A program made the position numbers and the translations under genes. From positions 1 through 64,000 of the forward strand of contig NZ_JAUSBX010000020.1 of the NCBI RefSeq assembly GCF_030651835.1: DNA of 64,000 bases. Direction: 5' to 3'. The notes below the pieces were generated by a model. It saw only the letters and a list, made by a program, of their open reading frames with translations. It had not been told where the DNA came from and did no database searches. This DNA comes from Methylicorpusculum sp. Lineage in GTDB: Bacteria; Pseudomonadota; Gammaproteobacteria; Methylococcales; Methylomonadaceae. Below are positions 54,557 through 64,000 of this stretch, piece after piece (position 1 is the first letter of the stretch; each line of letters begins with the position of its first letter).

Positions 54557-55396
54557 TTATTCATCCAGACCGATAAAATCCCACACTTTTCCGGCCGTTG
54601 TGCTGGTGTCTTTAATAGGTACGGGCGGCCCGTCCGGAAAGTTGAGGGTATAAACACGATTAACGTTATTGGCCTGTTCAGTTAGTCCCAGTTTGGTATA
54701 GCCTTCTTTCATGATCTCCAGGGCATAAGGAATCGCAGGTGTGCGCTGGTATTTTTCGATCACTTCTTTGGCTCTATTGATAGCGGCATTGTAGGCTTTA
54801 CGTTTCATGTAAAAACGGGCTACGTGAACCTCATACATGGCCATGTTGTTTCGCAGGGCTATCATGCGCTGCTTCGCGTCGGATACATATTGACTGTTGG
54901 GAAAGCGCGTCAGCAGCTCATTGAAATTGTCGTAGGAATCTCTGGCGCTGCCCGGATCTCTTTGTGTGGAATCAGTAGGCACAAACCGGTCCAGAAAGCC
55001 AATTCCCCGGTTATAATTAACCAGTCCTTTCAAATAATACGCATAGTCGACGCTGGGATTTCGCGGATGAAGTTTGATAAACCGGTCTGCGGCAGCAATC
55101 GCAGCCTCAGGATCATCGTTTTTGAAATAGGCATAAGCAATGTTGAGTTGTGCCTGAGCAGCGTAGTCGCCGAAGGGATAGCGCGATTCCAGGGTTTCAT
55201 AAAGTTTGATGGCTTTTTGATAGCCGCCTGCGTCCATAGCCTCTTTTGCCGAGGTATGCAGTTGTTCTTCGTTCCAGTCGGCGTATTCATCCGTTTCGCT
55301 GTCGCTGCCGAAATTAAAGTTTTTCAAGGTCTCACACCCAGGCAGGATAAGCCCCAGGCTGATGATGAGAAACAATTTTACTAAAAATAATCGCAT
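54557..55396 (-). CDS. bamD: outer-membrane assembly lipoprotein BamD
   Basis: A 279-residue lipoprotein of the BAM complex that inserts beta-barrel proteins. The signal peptide has the lipobox LPGC (Cys at 21), followed by an acidic linker and five TPR-like repeats starting SAKEAMDAGGYQKAIKLYE. It is essential in E. coli. I chose the ATG at 55396, which begins the signal peptide; the frame is open 14 codons further upstream. Divergent from rluD, the usual gammaproteobacterial order. MITE copy 4 abuts its stop. Confidence 0.95.
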   Translation of the reverse strand: MRLFLVKLFLIISLGLILPGCETLKNFNFGSDSETDEYADWNEEQLHTSAKEAMDAGGYQKAIKLYETLESRYPFGDYAAQAQLNIAYAYFKNDDPEAAIAAADRFIKLHPRNPSVDYAYYLKGLVNYNRGIGFLDRFVPTDSTQRDPGSARDSYDNFNELLTRFPNSQYVSDAKQRMIALRNNMAMYEVHVARFYMKRKAYNAAINRAKEVIEKYQRTPAIPYALEIMKEGYTKLGLTEQANNVNRVYTLNFPDGPPVPIKDTSTTAGKVWDFIGLDE

Positions 55397-55536
55397 AGTG
55401 TTAACGACACGTTGTAATATGATCGGTTTTTTGTGCAAACGCAGTGAGTTGCACCCGGACTGATAGCTGCAGTATTCAACTGCGCTTTTATGCGGCGAGT
55501 ATAACTTATACGGTGGGTTAACCAGAAGATTTTGTT

Positions 55537-56481
55537 ATGACTAGATTATCGTCAAATGTGCCCGATGAAATGGCGGGCATGAGGTTGGATCAGGTGTTGG
55601 CTGAGCTTTTTTCAGAGTATTCTCGAAGCAAGCTGCAGACCTGGGTTAAAGCAGGAAAAGTCACCGTCAATGGCCGGGTTTTAAAGCCTAAAGACCGGCT
55701 GGAAGGGGGGGAGGATGTTGAAGTGGATGCGGAGGCCGAGCGCGTTATTGAGTGCGTGGCCGAATCCATTCCGCTGGATATCGTTTATGAGGATGAGGCG
55801 CTGTTGATTATCAACAAGCCGGCCGGATTAGTCGTTCACCCAGCGGTAGGTAACTGGACCGGCACTTTGCAAAACGCTTTGCTCAGTCATTGTCCTGCAT
55901 TGGATACTCTTCCCAGAGCCGGTTTGGTGCATCGCATCGATAAAGAAACCAGCGGTTTATTGATGGTGGCAAAAACCTTACCGGCACATACCAGTCTGGT
56001 GAGACAACTGCAGGAAAGAGAGATAAACCGGGAGTATCTGGCCGTTACCAAAGGGCGGATGATCGCAGGTGGCACCGTCGACGAGCCGATTGGTCGTCAT
56101 CCCCACGACAGAATACGGTATGTCGTCAGGATGAACGGAAAGGAGGCGGTGACTCATTACCGTGTGGTCGAGCGTTTTTCGCGCAATACCCTGATCAGGG
56201 TTAAGCTGGAGACGGGGCGTACGCATCAGATAAGGGTGCATATGGCTCACATTCATTTTCCATTGGTGGGTGATCAGGTTTACGGTGGACGTTTCCAGAT
56301 GCCGGCGCAATGCGGCGAGCGGCTGGAGCGAATTCTTCGTAGTTTCAAGCGGCAGGCCTTGCATGCTGAAAAGCTGGGTCTGGTGCATCCCTTAACCGAT
56401 GAATATTGCGAGTGGGTTCAGGAAATGCCTGAAGACATGAAAGAATTATTGGCGGCATTTCGTGAAAATGACCAACACTGA
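55537..56481 (+). CDS. rluD: 23S rRNA pseudouridine synthase RluD
   Basis: A 314-residue enzyme making pseudouridines in helix 69 of 23S rRNA. It has an N-terminal S4 domain (about 15-75; SRSKLQTWVKAGKVTVNG) and the RsuA/RluA catalytic core with the active-site Asp in HRIDKETSGLL (about 131-141). ETGRTHQIRVHMAH is conserved. Its neighbours bamD and pgeF are the standard syntenic partners. It overlaps pgeF by about 14-20 bp depending on the start chosen there. Confidence 0.96.
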   Translation: MTRLSSNVPDEMAGMRLDQVLAELFSEYSRSKLQTWVKAGKVTVNGRVLKPKDRLEGGEDVEVDAEAERVIECVAESIPLDIVYEDEALLIINKPAGLVVHPAVGNWTGTLQNALLSHCPALDTLPRAGLVHRIDKETSGLLMVAKTLPAHTSLVRQLQEREINREYLAVTKGRMIAGGTVDEPIGRHPHDRIRYVVRMNGKEAVTHYRVVERFSRNTLIRVKLETGRTHQIRVHMAHIHFPLVGDQVYGGRFQMPAQCGERLERILRSFKRQALHAEKLGLVHPLTDEYCEWVQEMPEDMKELLAAFRENDQH

Positions 56482-57202
56482 TAATTGGCTTACCCCCGAA
56501 TGGCCAGCGCCCGATAACGTATTTGCTGTGACCACTTTGCGAACCGGTGGCTTCAGCGAAGGCGCTTATCAAAGCCTCAATCCTGCGTTGCATGTTGGGG
56601 ATGATCCCGAGTCCGTCATGCGCAATAGAGCCAGAATCTCCACTATGCTGGATTTGCCGGCGGAACCCGTCTGGCTTGAGCAGGTGCATGGCAATACGGT
56701 CATCAATGCCGCTCACGTCGATGGCTTATGTGCTGCGGATGCCAGTTTTACCGACGAAGCGGGCATTGTCTGTGCCGTGCTGACGGCTGATTGCCTGCCG
56801 GTTTTATTGTGTTCCAAAGACGGGTTGAGCGTTGCGGCAGTTCATGCCGGTTGGCGGGGGTTGCTGGACGGAGTCATTACCAATACGGTTAAGGTCCTGC
56901 AGGGTAAAGATCTACTGGTATGGTTGGGGCCTGCGATTGGTCCGGCTGCATTTGAGGTTGGCGCGGAAGTCAGGGAAGCGTTCCTGGCGAAATCAACTTA
57001 CTTTGAAGCGGCTTTTACTGAAAGTCATGACGGTAAATGGCTGGCCGATATTTACACGCTCGCTTGTATTGATCTGGCTTCGGTAGGAATTAATCAGGTC
57101 TATGGGGGCGGCTTTTGTACAGTGACGGATGCGGACCGCTTTTATTCCTTTAGAAGGGATAAGCAAACGGGGCGCATGGCCTCACTGATATGGCGGGCAT
57201 AA
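56468..57202 (+). CDS. pgeF: peptidoglycan editing factor PgeF (YfiH)
   Basis: A 244-residue multicopper-oxidase-like (DUF152/YfiH) protein that removes wrongly incorporated residues from peptidoglycan precursors in E. coli; purine nucleoside phosphorylase activity is also reported. The conserved LEQVHGN (about 76-82), ADCLPVLL (about 107-114), AVHAGWRG (about 123-130) and GPAIGP are present. I placed the start at ATG 56468; a GTG two codons earlier is possible. It overlaps rluD and is followed 7 bp later by the ZIP gene. Confidence 0.93.
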   Translation: MTNTDNWLTPEWPAPDNVFAVTTLRTGGFSEGAYQSLNPALHVGDDPESVMRNRARISTMLDLPAEPVWLEQVHGNTVINAAHVDGLCAADASFTDEAGIVCAVLTADCLPVLLCSKDGLSVAAVHAGWRGLLDGVITNTVKVLQGKDLLVWLGPAIGPAAFEVGAEVREAFLAKSTYFEAAFTESHDGKWLADIYTLACIDLASVGINQVYGGGFCTVTDADRFYSFRRDKQTGRMASLIWRA

Positions 57203-57209
57203 GGCGGCT

Positions 57210-58040
57210 ATGAGTTTATTGTTATTGATTGTCACTTTTACAGCGATTGGCGGTGTACTGAGTGTGCTGGCCGCCTCGGTATTTTTACTGTTATCGGAGA
57301 CGCAAAGAGCGCATGTATTGCCTCATGGTATCAGTTTTGCGATAGGGGCATTGCTGGCGGCCGCTTTTTGGGGGCTGATTCCAAACGCTTTTGAAGAGGT
57401 TGAAAAGGCTCAGTTTCAAGGGCTTTCGGCGACCATACTGGGCGGTATTCTGGTATTTTTTGTACTTGAAAAACTACTGATCTGGCGGCATTGTCATCAC
57501 AGCGGCTACGAAGCCGGGGGCGACCATCATCACGACCATCAGCCTGCCGCGATTTTGATCTTGTTAGGTGATGGAATCCATAACTTTGTCGATGGGATAC
57601 TCATTGCGGCGGCATTTTTAACCGATGTTAAACTGGGAATTGTTACCAGTATTGCTGTTGCAGCGCATGAAATTCCACAGGAAGTAGGGGATTTTGCGAT
57701 CTTGTTGCAAAGTGGCTACAGTCGGCGCAAAGCGCTCATTTACAATATGCTGGCCAGTCTATCGACGGTCGTCGGCGGCATTTTGGCCTTTTTCTGCCTG
57801 GAAGATTTACACGACAGTCTGCCTTATTTCCTCGCGATGGCGGCCTCCAGTTTTATCTATGTCGCGGTGGCTGATCTGATTCCTTCATTACATGAAAAAA
57901 CCGATACAAAAACGTCCTTACAGCAAATTGCGTTGATTGCCACGGGCGTATTTTTGATCTGTTTTTTACATGATGTAGCTCATGACGTTGAATTGCAGTC
58001 AGCTCATGAAAAACTTGAAATGTCCGGTTCAAAAGACTAG
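57210..58040 (+). CDS. ZIP-family divalent metal transporter
   Basis: A 276-residue inner-membrane protein with about eight TM helices. The ZIP signatures HNFVDGI (TM4, about 124-130) and HEIPQEVGDFAILL (TM5, about 152-165) supply the binuclear metal site. A histidine-rich loop (HCHHSGYEAGGDHHHDH, about 92-108) precedes them. It probably imports zinc or iron; the exact metal is not readable. Shares a transcript with rluD-pgeF (7-bp gap, aaggcgg ribosome site). A hairpin terminator follows. Confidence 0.92.
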   Translation: MSLLLLIVTFTAIGGVLSVLAASVFLLLSETQRAHVLPHGISFAIGALLAAAFWGLIPNAFEEVEKAQFQGLSATILGGILVFFVLEKLLIWRHCHHSGYEAGGDHHHDHQPAAILILLGDGIHNFVDGILIAAAFLTDVKLGIVTSIAVAAHEIPQEVGDFAILLQSGYSRRKALIYNMLASLSTVVGGILAFFCLEDLHDSLPYFLAMAASSFIYVAVADLIPSLHEKTDTKTSLQQIALIATGVFLICFLHDVAHDVELQSAHEKLEMSGSKD

Positions 58041-58085
58041 CGGTAAACGGTTTTGGCGTTCTGAAGTTTGTTGGAAGGGTAATGC

Positions 58086-58117
58086 CGTCCAGGTGCGAAT
58101 GAATTGACACCTGGACG
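58086..58117. terminator. bidirectional terminator between ZIP and pgm
   Basis: A perfect 10-bp stem (cgtccaggtg / cacctggacg) with a 12-nt loop lies in the 120-bp gap between the convergent ZIP and phosphoglucomutase genes. The flanks are only moderately T/A-rich. Confidence 0.65.
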
Positions 58118-58161
58118 TTAAAGTCTTGAGGACTGAGGTCTTTGATCTGTGTTAATGAGCC

Positions 58162-59835
<1,674 letters not shown>

Positions 59836-59868
59836 TTACAGTCATTTAGCGGTCAATTTTAATTAATT

Positions 59869-60411
59869 ATGTTCAGAAAGTTTTTAGTATTATGTCTGTG
59901 CGCTTTTTCAGTAATGAGCAAGGCAGATAATGATATCTGGTTGTTGGTTGATACTCACGCGTTTACGCTAGAGGTTAAGCAAGGTGAAAAAACGGTTGAG
60001 CTGCTGGAAAATATCGCTATAGGCAGAAACGGCGCGGGTCTCAAGATGCACCGGGGCGATAATATTACCCCTGTCGGGACTTACAAAATTGGCTGGATCA
60101 ATCAAAGCAGTTCTTTTTACCGCTTTTTCGGCTTGACTTATCCTTCAGTCGATGACGCCAGTGTTGCTTTGAAGCAGGGGGTAATAGATCCTTATACGTT
60201 TGACTCAATTGCTTTTGCGCACAATAATAATCGGGTGCCGCCTCAAAACACTTTGTTGGGCGGACAGATAGGAATCCATGGGCTAGGGCGTGGCAATGAA
60301 AAAATTCATAGAACAATGAATTGGACTCATGGCTGTATTGCTTTAACCAATCCTCAAATTGACAGGTTGAGTAAGTGGATAAAGAAGGAAGTGGTCGTTG
60401 AAGTTAGATAA
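59869..60411 (+). CDS. L,D-transpeptidase (YkuD family)
   Basis: A 180-residue periplasmic enzyme that cross-links peptidoglycan or attaches lipoproteins through meso-DAP. The signal peptide is about 1-19. The catalytic pattern is IGIHGLG (His about 138) followed by NWTHGCIALT, with the nucleophile Cys in HGC near 155. The next gene encodes an Lpp-like lipoprotein, a possible substrate for covalent attachment to the wall. The gap between them is 94 bp. Confidence 0.92.
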   Translation: MFRKFLVLCLCAFSVMSKADNDIWLLVDTHAFTLEVKQGEKTVELLENIAIGRNGAGLKMHRGDNITPVGTYKIGWINQSSSFYRFFGLTYPSVDDASVALKQGVIDPYTFDSIAFAHNNNRVPPQNTLLGGQIGIHGLGRGNEKIHRTMNWTHGCIALTNPQIDRLSKWIKKEVVVEVR

Positions 60412-60505
60412 AATAAAACTGGCATTTCTGAAAAAAAAACGTCATCATATGACATTCAAAATTAGTTTTAGTTGCAACTCTTACAGTAAATAAAAGGAAA
60501 AAATC

Positions 60506-60784
60506 ATGAATAAATTAGCTAAATTATCAGTTGTTGCTCTTACAGCAAGTCTGGCTGTAGGTTGTGCAAGCACTTCTGACGTTGAAAACCTTCAATCTCA
60601 AATTGATGCGTTGAGCTCAAAAGTATCTAAAGCTTCTTCTGATGCTGCAAGCGCACAAAGTGCTGCTGCTGATGCATCTGCAAGAGCTGCTGCTGCTGAA
60701 GCTGCTGCAAACCGTGCTGCTAGCTATGCACAAGATGCAAACAGCAAATTAGATCGTTTGTTCAAAAAATCAATGATGAAATAA
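60506..60784 (+). CDS. alanine-zipper outer-membrane lipoprotein (Lpp/OprI-like)
   Basis: A 92-residue lipoprotein. The signal peptide ends at the lipobox AVGC (Cys 20), followed by SSKVSKASSDAAS and an Ala-rich heptad zipper (about 28-80), ending with basic residues LDRLFKKSMMK. This matches the Lpp/OprI class that trimerises and ties the outer membrane to peptidoglycan. The C-terminal Lys is preceded by Met; whether it is linked to the wall is unproven. Strong aagga ribosome site and a strong terminator suggest high expression. Confidence 0.93.
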   Translation: MNKLAKLSVVALTASLAVGCASTSDVENLQSQIDALSSKVSKASSDAASAQSAAADASARAAAAEAAANRAASYAQDANSKLDRLFKKSMMK

Positions 60785-60810
60785 TTTCTATTGATTCAAT
60801 GAAATTTAAA

Positions 60811-60841
60811 AGCCCGACTGGTTCGCCAGTCGGGCTTTTTT
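60811..60841 (+). terminator. rho-independent terminator of the Lpp-like gene
   Basis: A perfect GC-rich stem agcccgactgg / ccagtcgggct with the stable tetraloop ttcg, followed by a run of T. This is the clearest intrinsic terminator in the window. Confidence 0.95.
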
Positions 60842-60909
60842 ATTGGACAAATATTATTGGAATGGCAAACGCTTATTGATATGACTCCAAAAGCGCTTGC
60901 CTATAACAA

Positions 60910-61155
60910 TCAGGGATAGATTACTTTGGGTTCAAAGTACGCAGCAGGATATTTAGGGTCAAAATTTGACTGGGTTGCTGATTTTTTTGCTGAACTGGCG
61001 CTGGATTTTGCTGGTTTTGTATCAGCATCCTTATCCATATAAATGACTTTGGGTTGAAAATTAGTGGCTGGATATTTATCATCGCCCTCAGCGGATGCCA
61101 TTTGAGTGATTAATAATCCTGATAAACCAAAAGTTAATAGTAGAGTTTTTCTCAT
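60910..61155 (-). CDS. small exported protein with a duplicated YPA-x2-F-x-PKVIY motif
   Basis: An 81-residue protein. The signal peptide is about 1-22 (ends ASA). The mature part has two copies of one short motif, KYPATNFQPKVIYMD near 27-41 and KYPAAYFEPKVIYP at the C-terminus, separated by a Ser/Ala/Lys-rich linker. An aggaaa ribosome site precedes the ATG. I know no named family; the duplicated motif suggests a repeated binding site. Convergent with the Lpp-like gene. Confidence 0.75.
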   Translation of the reverse strand: MRKTLLLTFGLSGLLITQMASAEGDDKYPATNFQPKVIYMDKDADTKPAKSSASSAKKSATQSNFDPKYPAAYFEPKVIYP

Positions 61156-61626
61156 TGTATTTTTCCTATTGTCATTTTTTTACCCGATTTTTAAAGCGTG
61201 AGCTCAAGGTTGGGGCTTTGATTTTTAGAGACGTATTTTTTTCTTTGGGAAACGCAAAATAAAACCATCTATGGATCATTTAGCGGTCACCGGAAGCGAA
61301 TTGTTAGTTTCCGGCTAAATAATCAATCGTTTAACACAATCAATTTTGCAGCACCTCCATGTGCTGTCGGAAGCTTTGAAATCTCATCACTCCCATTCAA
61401 TCTTTAATTTACCAGACCAGGCTTACATTGTTCTTTGCTATAAAATGATCGCTGTAGTAATTGATTTCTCAAACACTCATTTATAGCGTTAGCTGCTGCT
61501 TCAGTTAGCTACTCATGCTTTGCCGTTTCAATCAGGGCTCATCATTTTCGCTAGGCTAAAAGGCGGCAAAAGTATCCGGTATTTTATTCAAATTCGCAAC
61601 TGGTGCTGATCAAGCCAAGTTAAAGC
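61156..61626. other. intergenic DNA, no gene seen
   Basis: 470 bp between the ABC transporter stop and the small exported gene. It holds a minor hairpin (cagcac/gtgctg, about 61350-61369) and AT-rich tracts that probably include the promoter for the small gene. No convincing open frame, tRNA or repeat is seen. Confidence 0.5.
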
Positions 61627-62364
61627 TCACAGCAATGACCTGATTTCCGGATGGTTTTCCAGCAGACTTTGCCGAAAAGCTTCGATGGCTTTTTCGTCGT
61701 CCCGTTCGCTTCTTGGTATAGGCACTATTATTTCGCTGACGGCAGTCATGGGCGATTTGGATAAAAAAATCAGCCGGTCAGCCAACGCAATGGCTTCTCT
61801 CAAGTCATGTGTCACGAAAAGAACCGTATGAGGCCGTTGCTGCCAAAGACTGATCAGCCATTGCCTGACCTGCCGGGCAGTGGGCGGGTCCAGTGACACA
61901 AACGGCTCATCCATCAACAGGATATCGGGATTGACGGCAAATGCGCGGATGATGGAGACTCGACGGCTCATGCCCAGCGAAAGCCTTTCCGGGTAATCAT
62001 TCTTGACGTCAGTCAATTGCATGGTTTCGAGCATCACATCAATAGGCTCTGAAGGATAACCCTCAGGTAACGCCAATAAGATATTTTCTCTTACGGTACG
62101 CCAGGGTAACAGGCGAGGGTTTTGAAATACATAGCCGATGCTAGGTTTTTGGTGTCTTTGGGAGAGTGTTACTTCGCCTTCAAAATCGCTATCCAGCCCG
62201 GCAATAATATTGAGCAGGGTACTTTTGCCGCAGCCGGAAGGACCTACTAAGCAGATAAATTCGTGTTCAGCCAGCGACAGCTGCAAATTGGCGATGGTTT
62301 GATTATGTACTCGGCTATCGCCAAGGAAAGATTTATTGGCAATGTTGATTTGAATAGCGCTCAT
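61627..62364 (-). CDS. NitT/TauT-type ABC transporter ATPase
   Basis: A 245-residue ATP-binding subunit. It has Walker [10 protein letters not shown] (about 40-48), Q-loop VFQNPRLLPW, the signature LSLGMSRRV (the form usual in SsuB/TauB/NrtD-like subunits) and Walker B ILLMDEPF, then the H-loop FVTHD. I chose the ATG at 62364, which overlaps the permease stop (ATGA). Substrate class is nitrate/sulfonate/taurine or a related small anion; it cannot be narrowed from this subunit. Confidence 0.93.
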   Translation of the reverse strand: MSAIQINIANKSFLGDSRVHNQTIANLQLSLAEHEFICLVGPSGCGKSTLLNIIAGLDSDFEGEVTLSQRHQKPSIGYVFQNPRLLPWRTVRENILLALPEGYPSEPIDVMLETMQLTDVKNDYPERLSLGMSRRVSIIRAFAVNPDILLMDEPFVSLDPPTARQVRQWLISLWQQRPHTVLFVTHDLREAIALADRLIFLSKSPMTAVSEIIVPIPRSERDDEKAIEAFRQSLLENHPEIRSLL

Positions 62365-63122
62365 CGACGCCACCTGAGGGCTTTTTTATCCAGCGGTTTC
62401 AGAATTGAAAATTCGATGATCTGAATCACGCAGACAAAGGCGATGCTGTAAGCCAGGATACCGGCAACATCAAACAGTTGAAAAAAAAGATGCAGTTGAT
62501 AGCCCACGCCATCACTGCGCCCCAGCAACTCAACGACTAGAATGATTTTCCAGATCAGTGCGAGACCTGTTCGTGTTGCGCCCATGACAAAGGGATACAG
62601 TTGAGGCCAGATGACATGCAAAAAAGTTTTGCGTTTACTGAAATGGTAACTTTTTGCCATTTCCAAAAGATCCCTGTCCAAGGTTCGGGTGCCTTCGCGA
62701 ATCGTGACTATCACATTCGGCAACTTGTTGACGACCACGGCGAGTATCGCGGCGTATTCGACTAGGCCAAACCAGACGTAACATAAAATGATGGTGACCA
62801 GTGCCGGTATGTTCAGAAAAATAACCAGCCAATTGTCAAAAAAATGATTCAGTTTTTCATTTCTGCCCATCGCAATACCGATTGCACAACCCAACAGCAT
62901 GGCGATTGAAAAGCTGAATGCCAGTCTCAGCAGTGTTACGCCCAGATGATAGGGTAATTGTCCGGAAAGCGTTTCAAGCCAAATCACGCGAGCAACAGCC
63001 AAAGGCGCAGGCAGCGTTGAGCTGTCAAGATAAGACGCCAAAAGCTGCCACACCAGCAAAAATAATGCGGAAGAAACAAGGCTTGCCAGCCGGGGTCTGT
63101 CGTAAAGAGCGCTAACTGCCAT
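62361..63122 (-). CDS. NitT/TauT-type ABC transporter permease
   Basis: A 253-residue inner-membrane permease with about six TM helices and a cytoplasmic coupling loop around LLEMAKSYHFSKRKTFLHVIWP (about 150-171), where the usual EAA pattern is loose. It belongs with the SsuC/TauC group. It lies between the binding-protein and ATPase genes, with a 7-bp gap on one side and a 4-bp overlap on the other. Confidence 0.92.
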   Translation of the reverse strand: MAVSALYDRPRLASLVSSALFLLVWQLLASYLDSSTLPAPLAVARVIWLETLSGQLPYHLGVTLLRLAFSFSIAMLLGCAIGIAMGRNEKLNHFFDNWLVIFLNIPALVTIILCYVWFGLVEYAAILAVVVNKLPNVIVTIREGTRTLDRDLLEMAKSYHFSKRKTFLHVIWPQLYPFVMGATRTGLALIWKIILVVELLGRSDGVGYQLHLFFQLFDVAGILAYSIAFVCVIQIIEFSILKPLDKKALRWRR

Positions 63123-63129
63123 GATGTCT

Positions 63130-64000
63130 TTAATCAGCCGCCCAGAAAGTACCCGCTTGTAAATGCTCCGACCCGCCGGTTAGCCGATTGTTACTCTCAG
63201 TTCTTAACAATTGATAAATACGTTCAGCCGCTTGCTGTTCTTTGGGACCCCATTCGTTGACATTACCGGCGCAATAACGGCTGCGTAATTGTGACCGGAC
63301 CTGTTCATCCGGGTTTGGGATCAGCGCTGCGATGTCTTGCCATGCCTGATCCGATGTACAGAGCTGATTTCTGGCTTGCCGAGTTCCGGATAAAAATTCT
63401 GATACAGCTTGTTTGTGCGCTTTACCCCAGCTTTCTTTAAAGACGTAACCCAGGGTAGGCACTGATTCTGTTATGCCCAACGCTTTAATAATCTGACGGC
63501 CATCCATTATCTGGCGATAGCCTTTAGCTTCCAGTTCGGCAGCAAAATTCCAATAGTTCATGGCGGCATCAACGCGCTTGCTCAATAGTTGTTGATTGAT
63601 CAATGGCGGCGCTGCAAAAGTTTTCTCAACCGCTTGGTCCAGATCAAGCTGATTTTGATGTCTGGCAAGCGCTTTAAGCAGCAGCCAGTTTTTATCCAGT
63701 TCGCCACCGGCAATACCCACCCGCTTGCCTTGCAAATCCTGCACGGTCAAAATTGCGCTGTCCTGAGGAACCAGTAATGCGCCAGAAGTTGTGGAGTAAG
63801 GATAAAAAGTTAAGTCGGAACCTGCAGAACGCTGCCTGGATACCCAAACCCAGTCCGAAACAATCATATCCACGGTGTCCGATTGTAATGCGATTTTCCC
63901 CGCCTCGGGGTTTGCAATAGGCACTACCGTCAAACTATAGCTGGCTGAATCTGCCAGTTTGGCCTGCTTCATGGCCTCTATTTCCCAGGCCACCGTGCCG
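63130..64000 (-). CDS. NitT/TauT-type substrate-binding protein (5' end outside the window)
   Basis: The C-terminal ~290 residues of a periplasmic binding protein of the SsuA/TauA/NMT1 type. The frame is open through the window edge (GTVAWEIEAMKQAK is the first readable stretch, normally near residue 40-50), so the signal peptide is missing here. SDWVWVSRQR and DLQGKRVGIAGGELDKNW follow the family pattern. First gene of the three-gene importer. Ligand unknown. Confidence 0.9.
   Translation of the reverse strand, partial: GTVAWEIEAMKQAKLADSASYSLTVVPIANPEAGKIALQSDTVDMIVSDWVWVSRQRSAGSDLTFYPYSTTSGALLVPQDSAILTVQDLQGKRVGIAGGELDKNWLLLKALARHQNQLDLDQAVEKTFAAPPLINQQLLSKRVDAAMNYWNFAAELEAKGYRQIMDGRQIIKALGITESVPTLGYVFKESWGKAHKQAVSEFLSGTRQARNQLCTSDQAWQDIAALIPNPDEQVRSQLRSRYCAGNVNEWGPKEQQAAERIYQLLRTESNNRLTGGSEHLQAGTFWAAD

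Overview
The window reads as ordinary chromosome of a gammaproteobacterium. The best evidence is gene order: metG divergent from apbC/mrp; a coiled-coil gene and zapA followed by a 6S RNA and divergent from ygfB-pepP-ubiH; bamD divergent from rluD-pgeF; pilSR; sucCD. Base composition looks moderate. The mix of aerobic respiratory genes with a pyruvate:ferredoxin oxidoreductase, a periplasmic alpha-carbonic anhydrase and two heavy-metal RND pumps would suit a Methylococcales-type methylotroph. That is a guess: no methane or methanol oxidation gene is present.

Layout. 0-6 kb: a flavoprotein, then an RND metal pump with a short adaptor. 6-11 kb: gcvH, dgkA, a PfkB-type kinase with mazG, and a phosphate-type porin behind a textbook array of PhoB half-sites. 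11-18 kb: a czcCBA-type metal pump with a DUF3240 gene, plus a small unknown gene behind metG. 18-21 kb: metG / apbC. 21-24 kb: a decayed zone with remnants of a molybdopterin oxidoreductase and an EAL protein, then a carbonic anhydrase and a haem lipoprotein. 24-30 kb: a tight three-gene operon of a PreT-like flavoprotein, NifJ and a PreA-like dihydroorotate-dehydrogenase homologue. 30-35 kb: 6S RNA, zapA, ygfB, pepP, ubiH. 35-37 kb: a toxin-antitoxin pair and small unknown genes. 37-44 kb: pilRS, sucCD, nadE. 44-54 kb: a phosphate/polyphosphate block (CHAD protein, ParA-like ATPase, SixA, PstSCAB, PhoU). 54-60 kb: bamD, rluD, pgeF, a ZIP transporter, phosphoglucomutase, an L,D-transpeptidase and an Lpp-like lipoprotein. 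61-64 kb: a NitT/TauT-type ABC importer that runs off the right edge.

Two families of short non-autonomous mobile elements (MITE-like) can be defined from the sequence. Family A is about 153 bp, has imperfect terminal inverted repeats and 8-bp target duplications, and occurs four times. Family B is 164-215 bp, has cagcaattc ends and 9-bp target duplications, and occurs three times. No transposase lies in the window. Other palindromic elements occur near 9.2, 9.55, 35.0 and 47.6 kb.

Functional themes. Phosphate handling links the PhoB-controlled porin, Pst-PhoU, SixA and the CHAD/ParA pair; CHAD domains are associated with polyphosphate. Metal export is served by two different HME-RND pumps, only one of which has its own outer-membrane channel. 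The PreT-NifJ-PreA operon looks like a dedicated low-potential electron unit. The most promising poorly described items are the CHAD-ParA pair, the PreT-NifJ-PreA operon and the 34-aa membrane peptide that duplicates the anchor of its neighbour.
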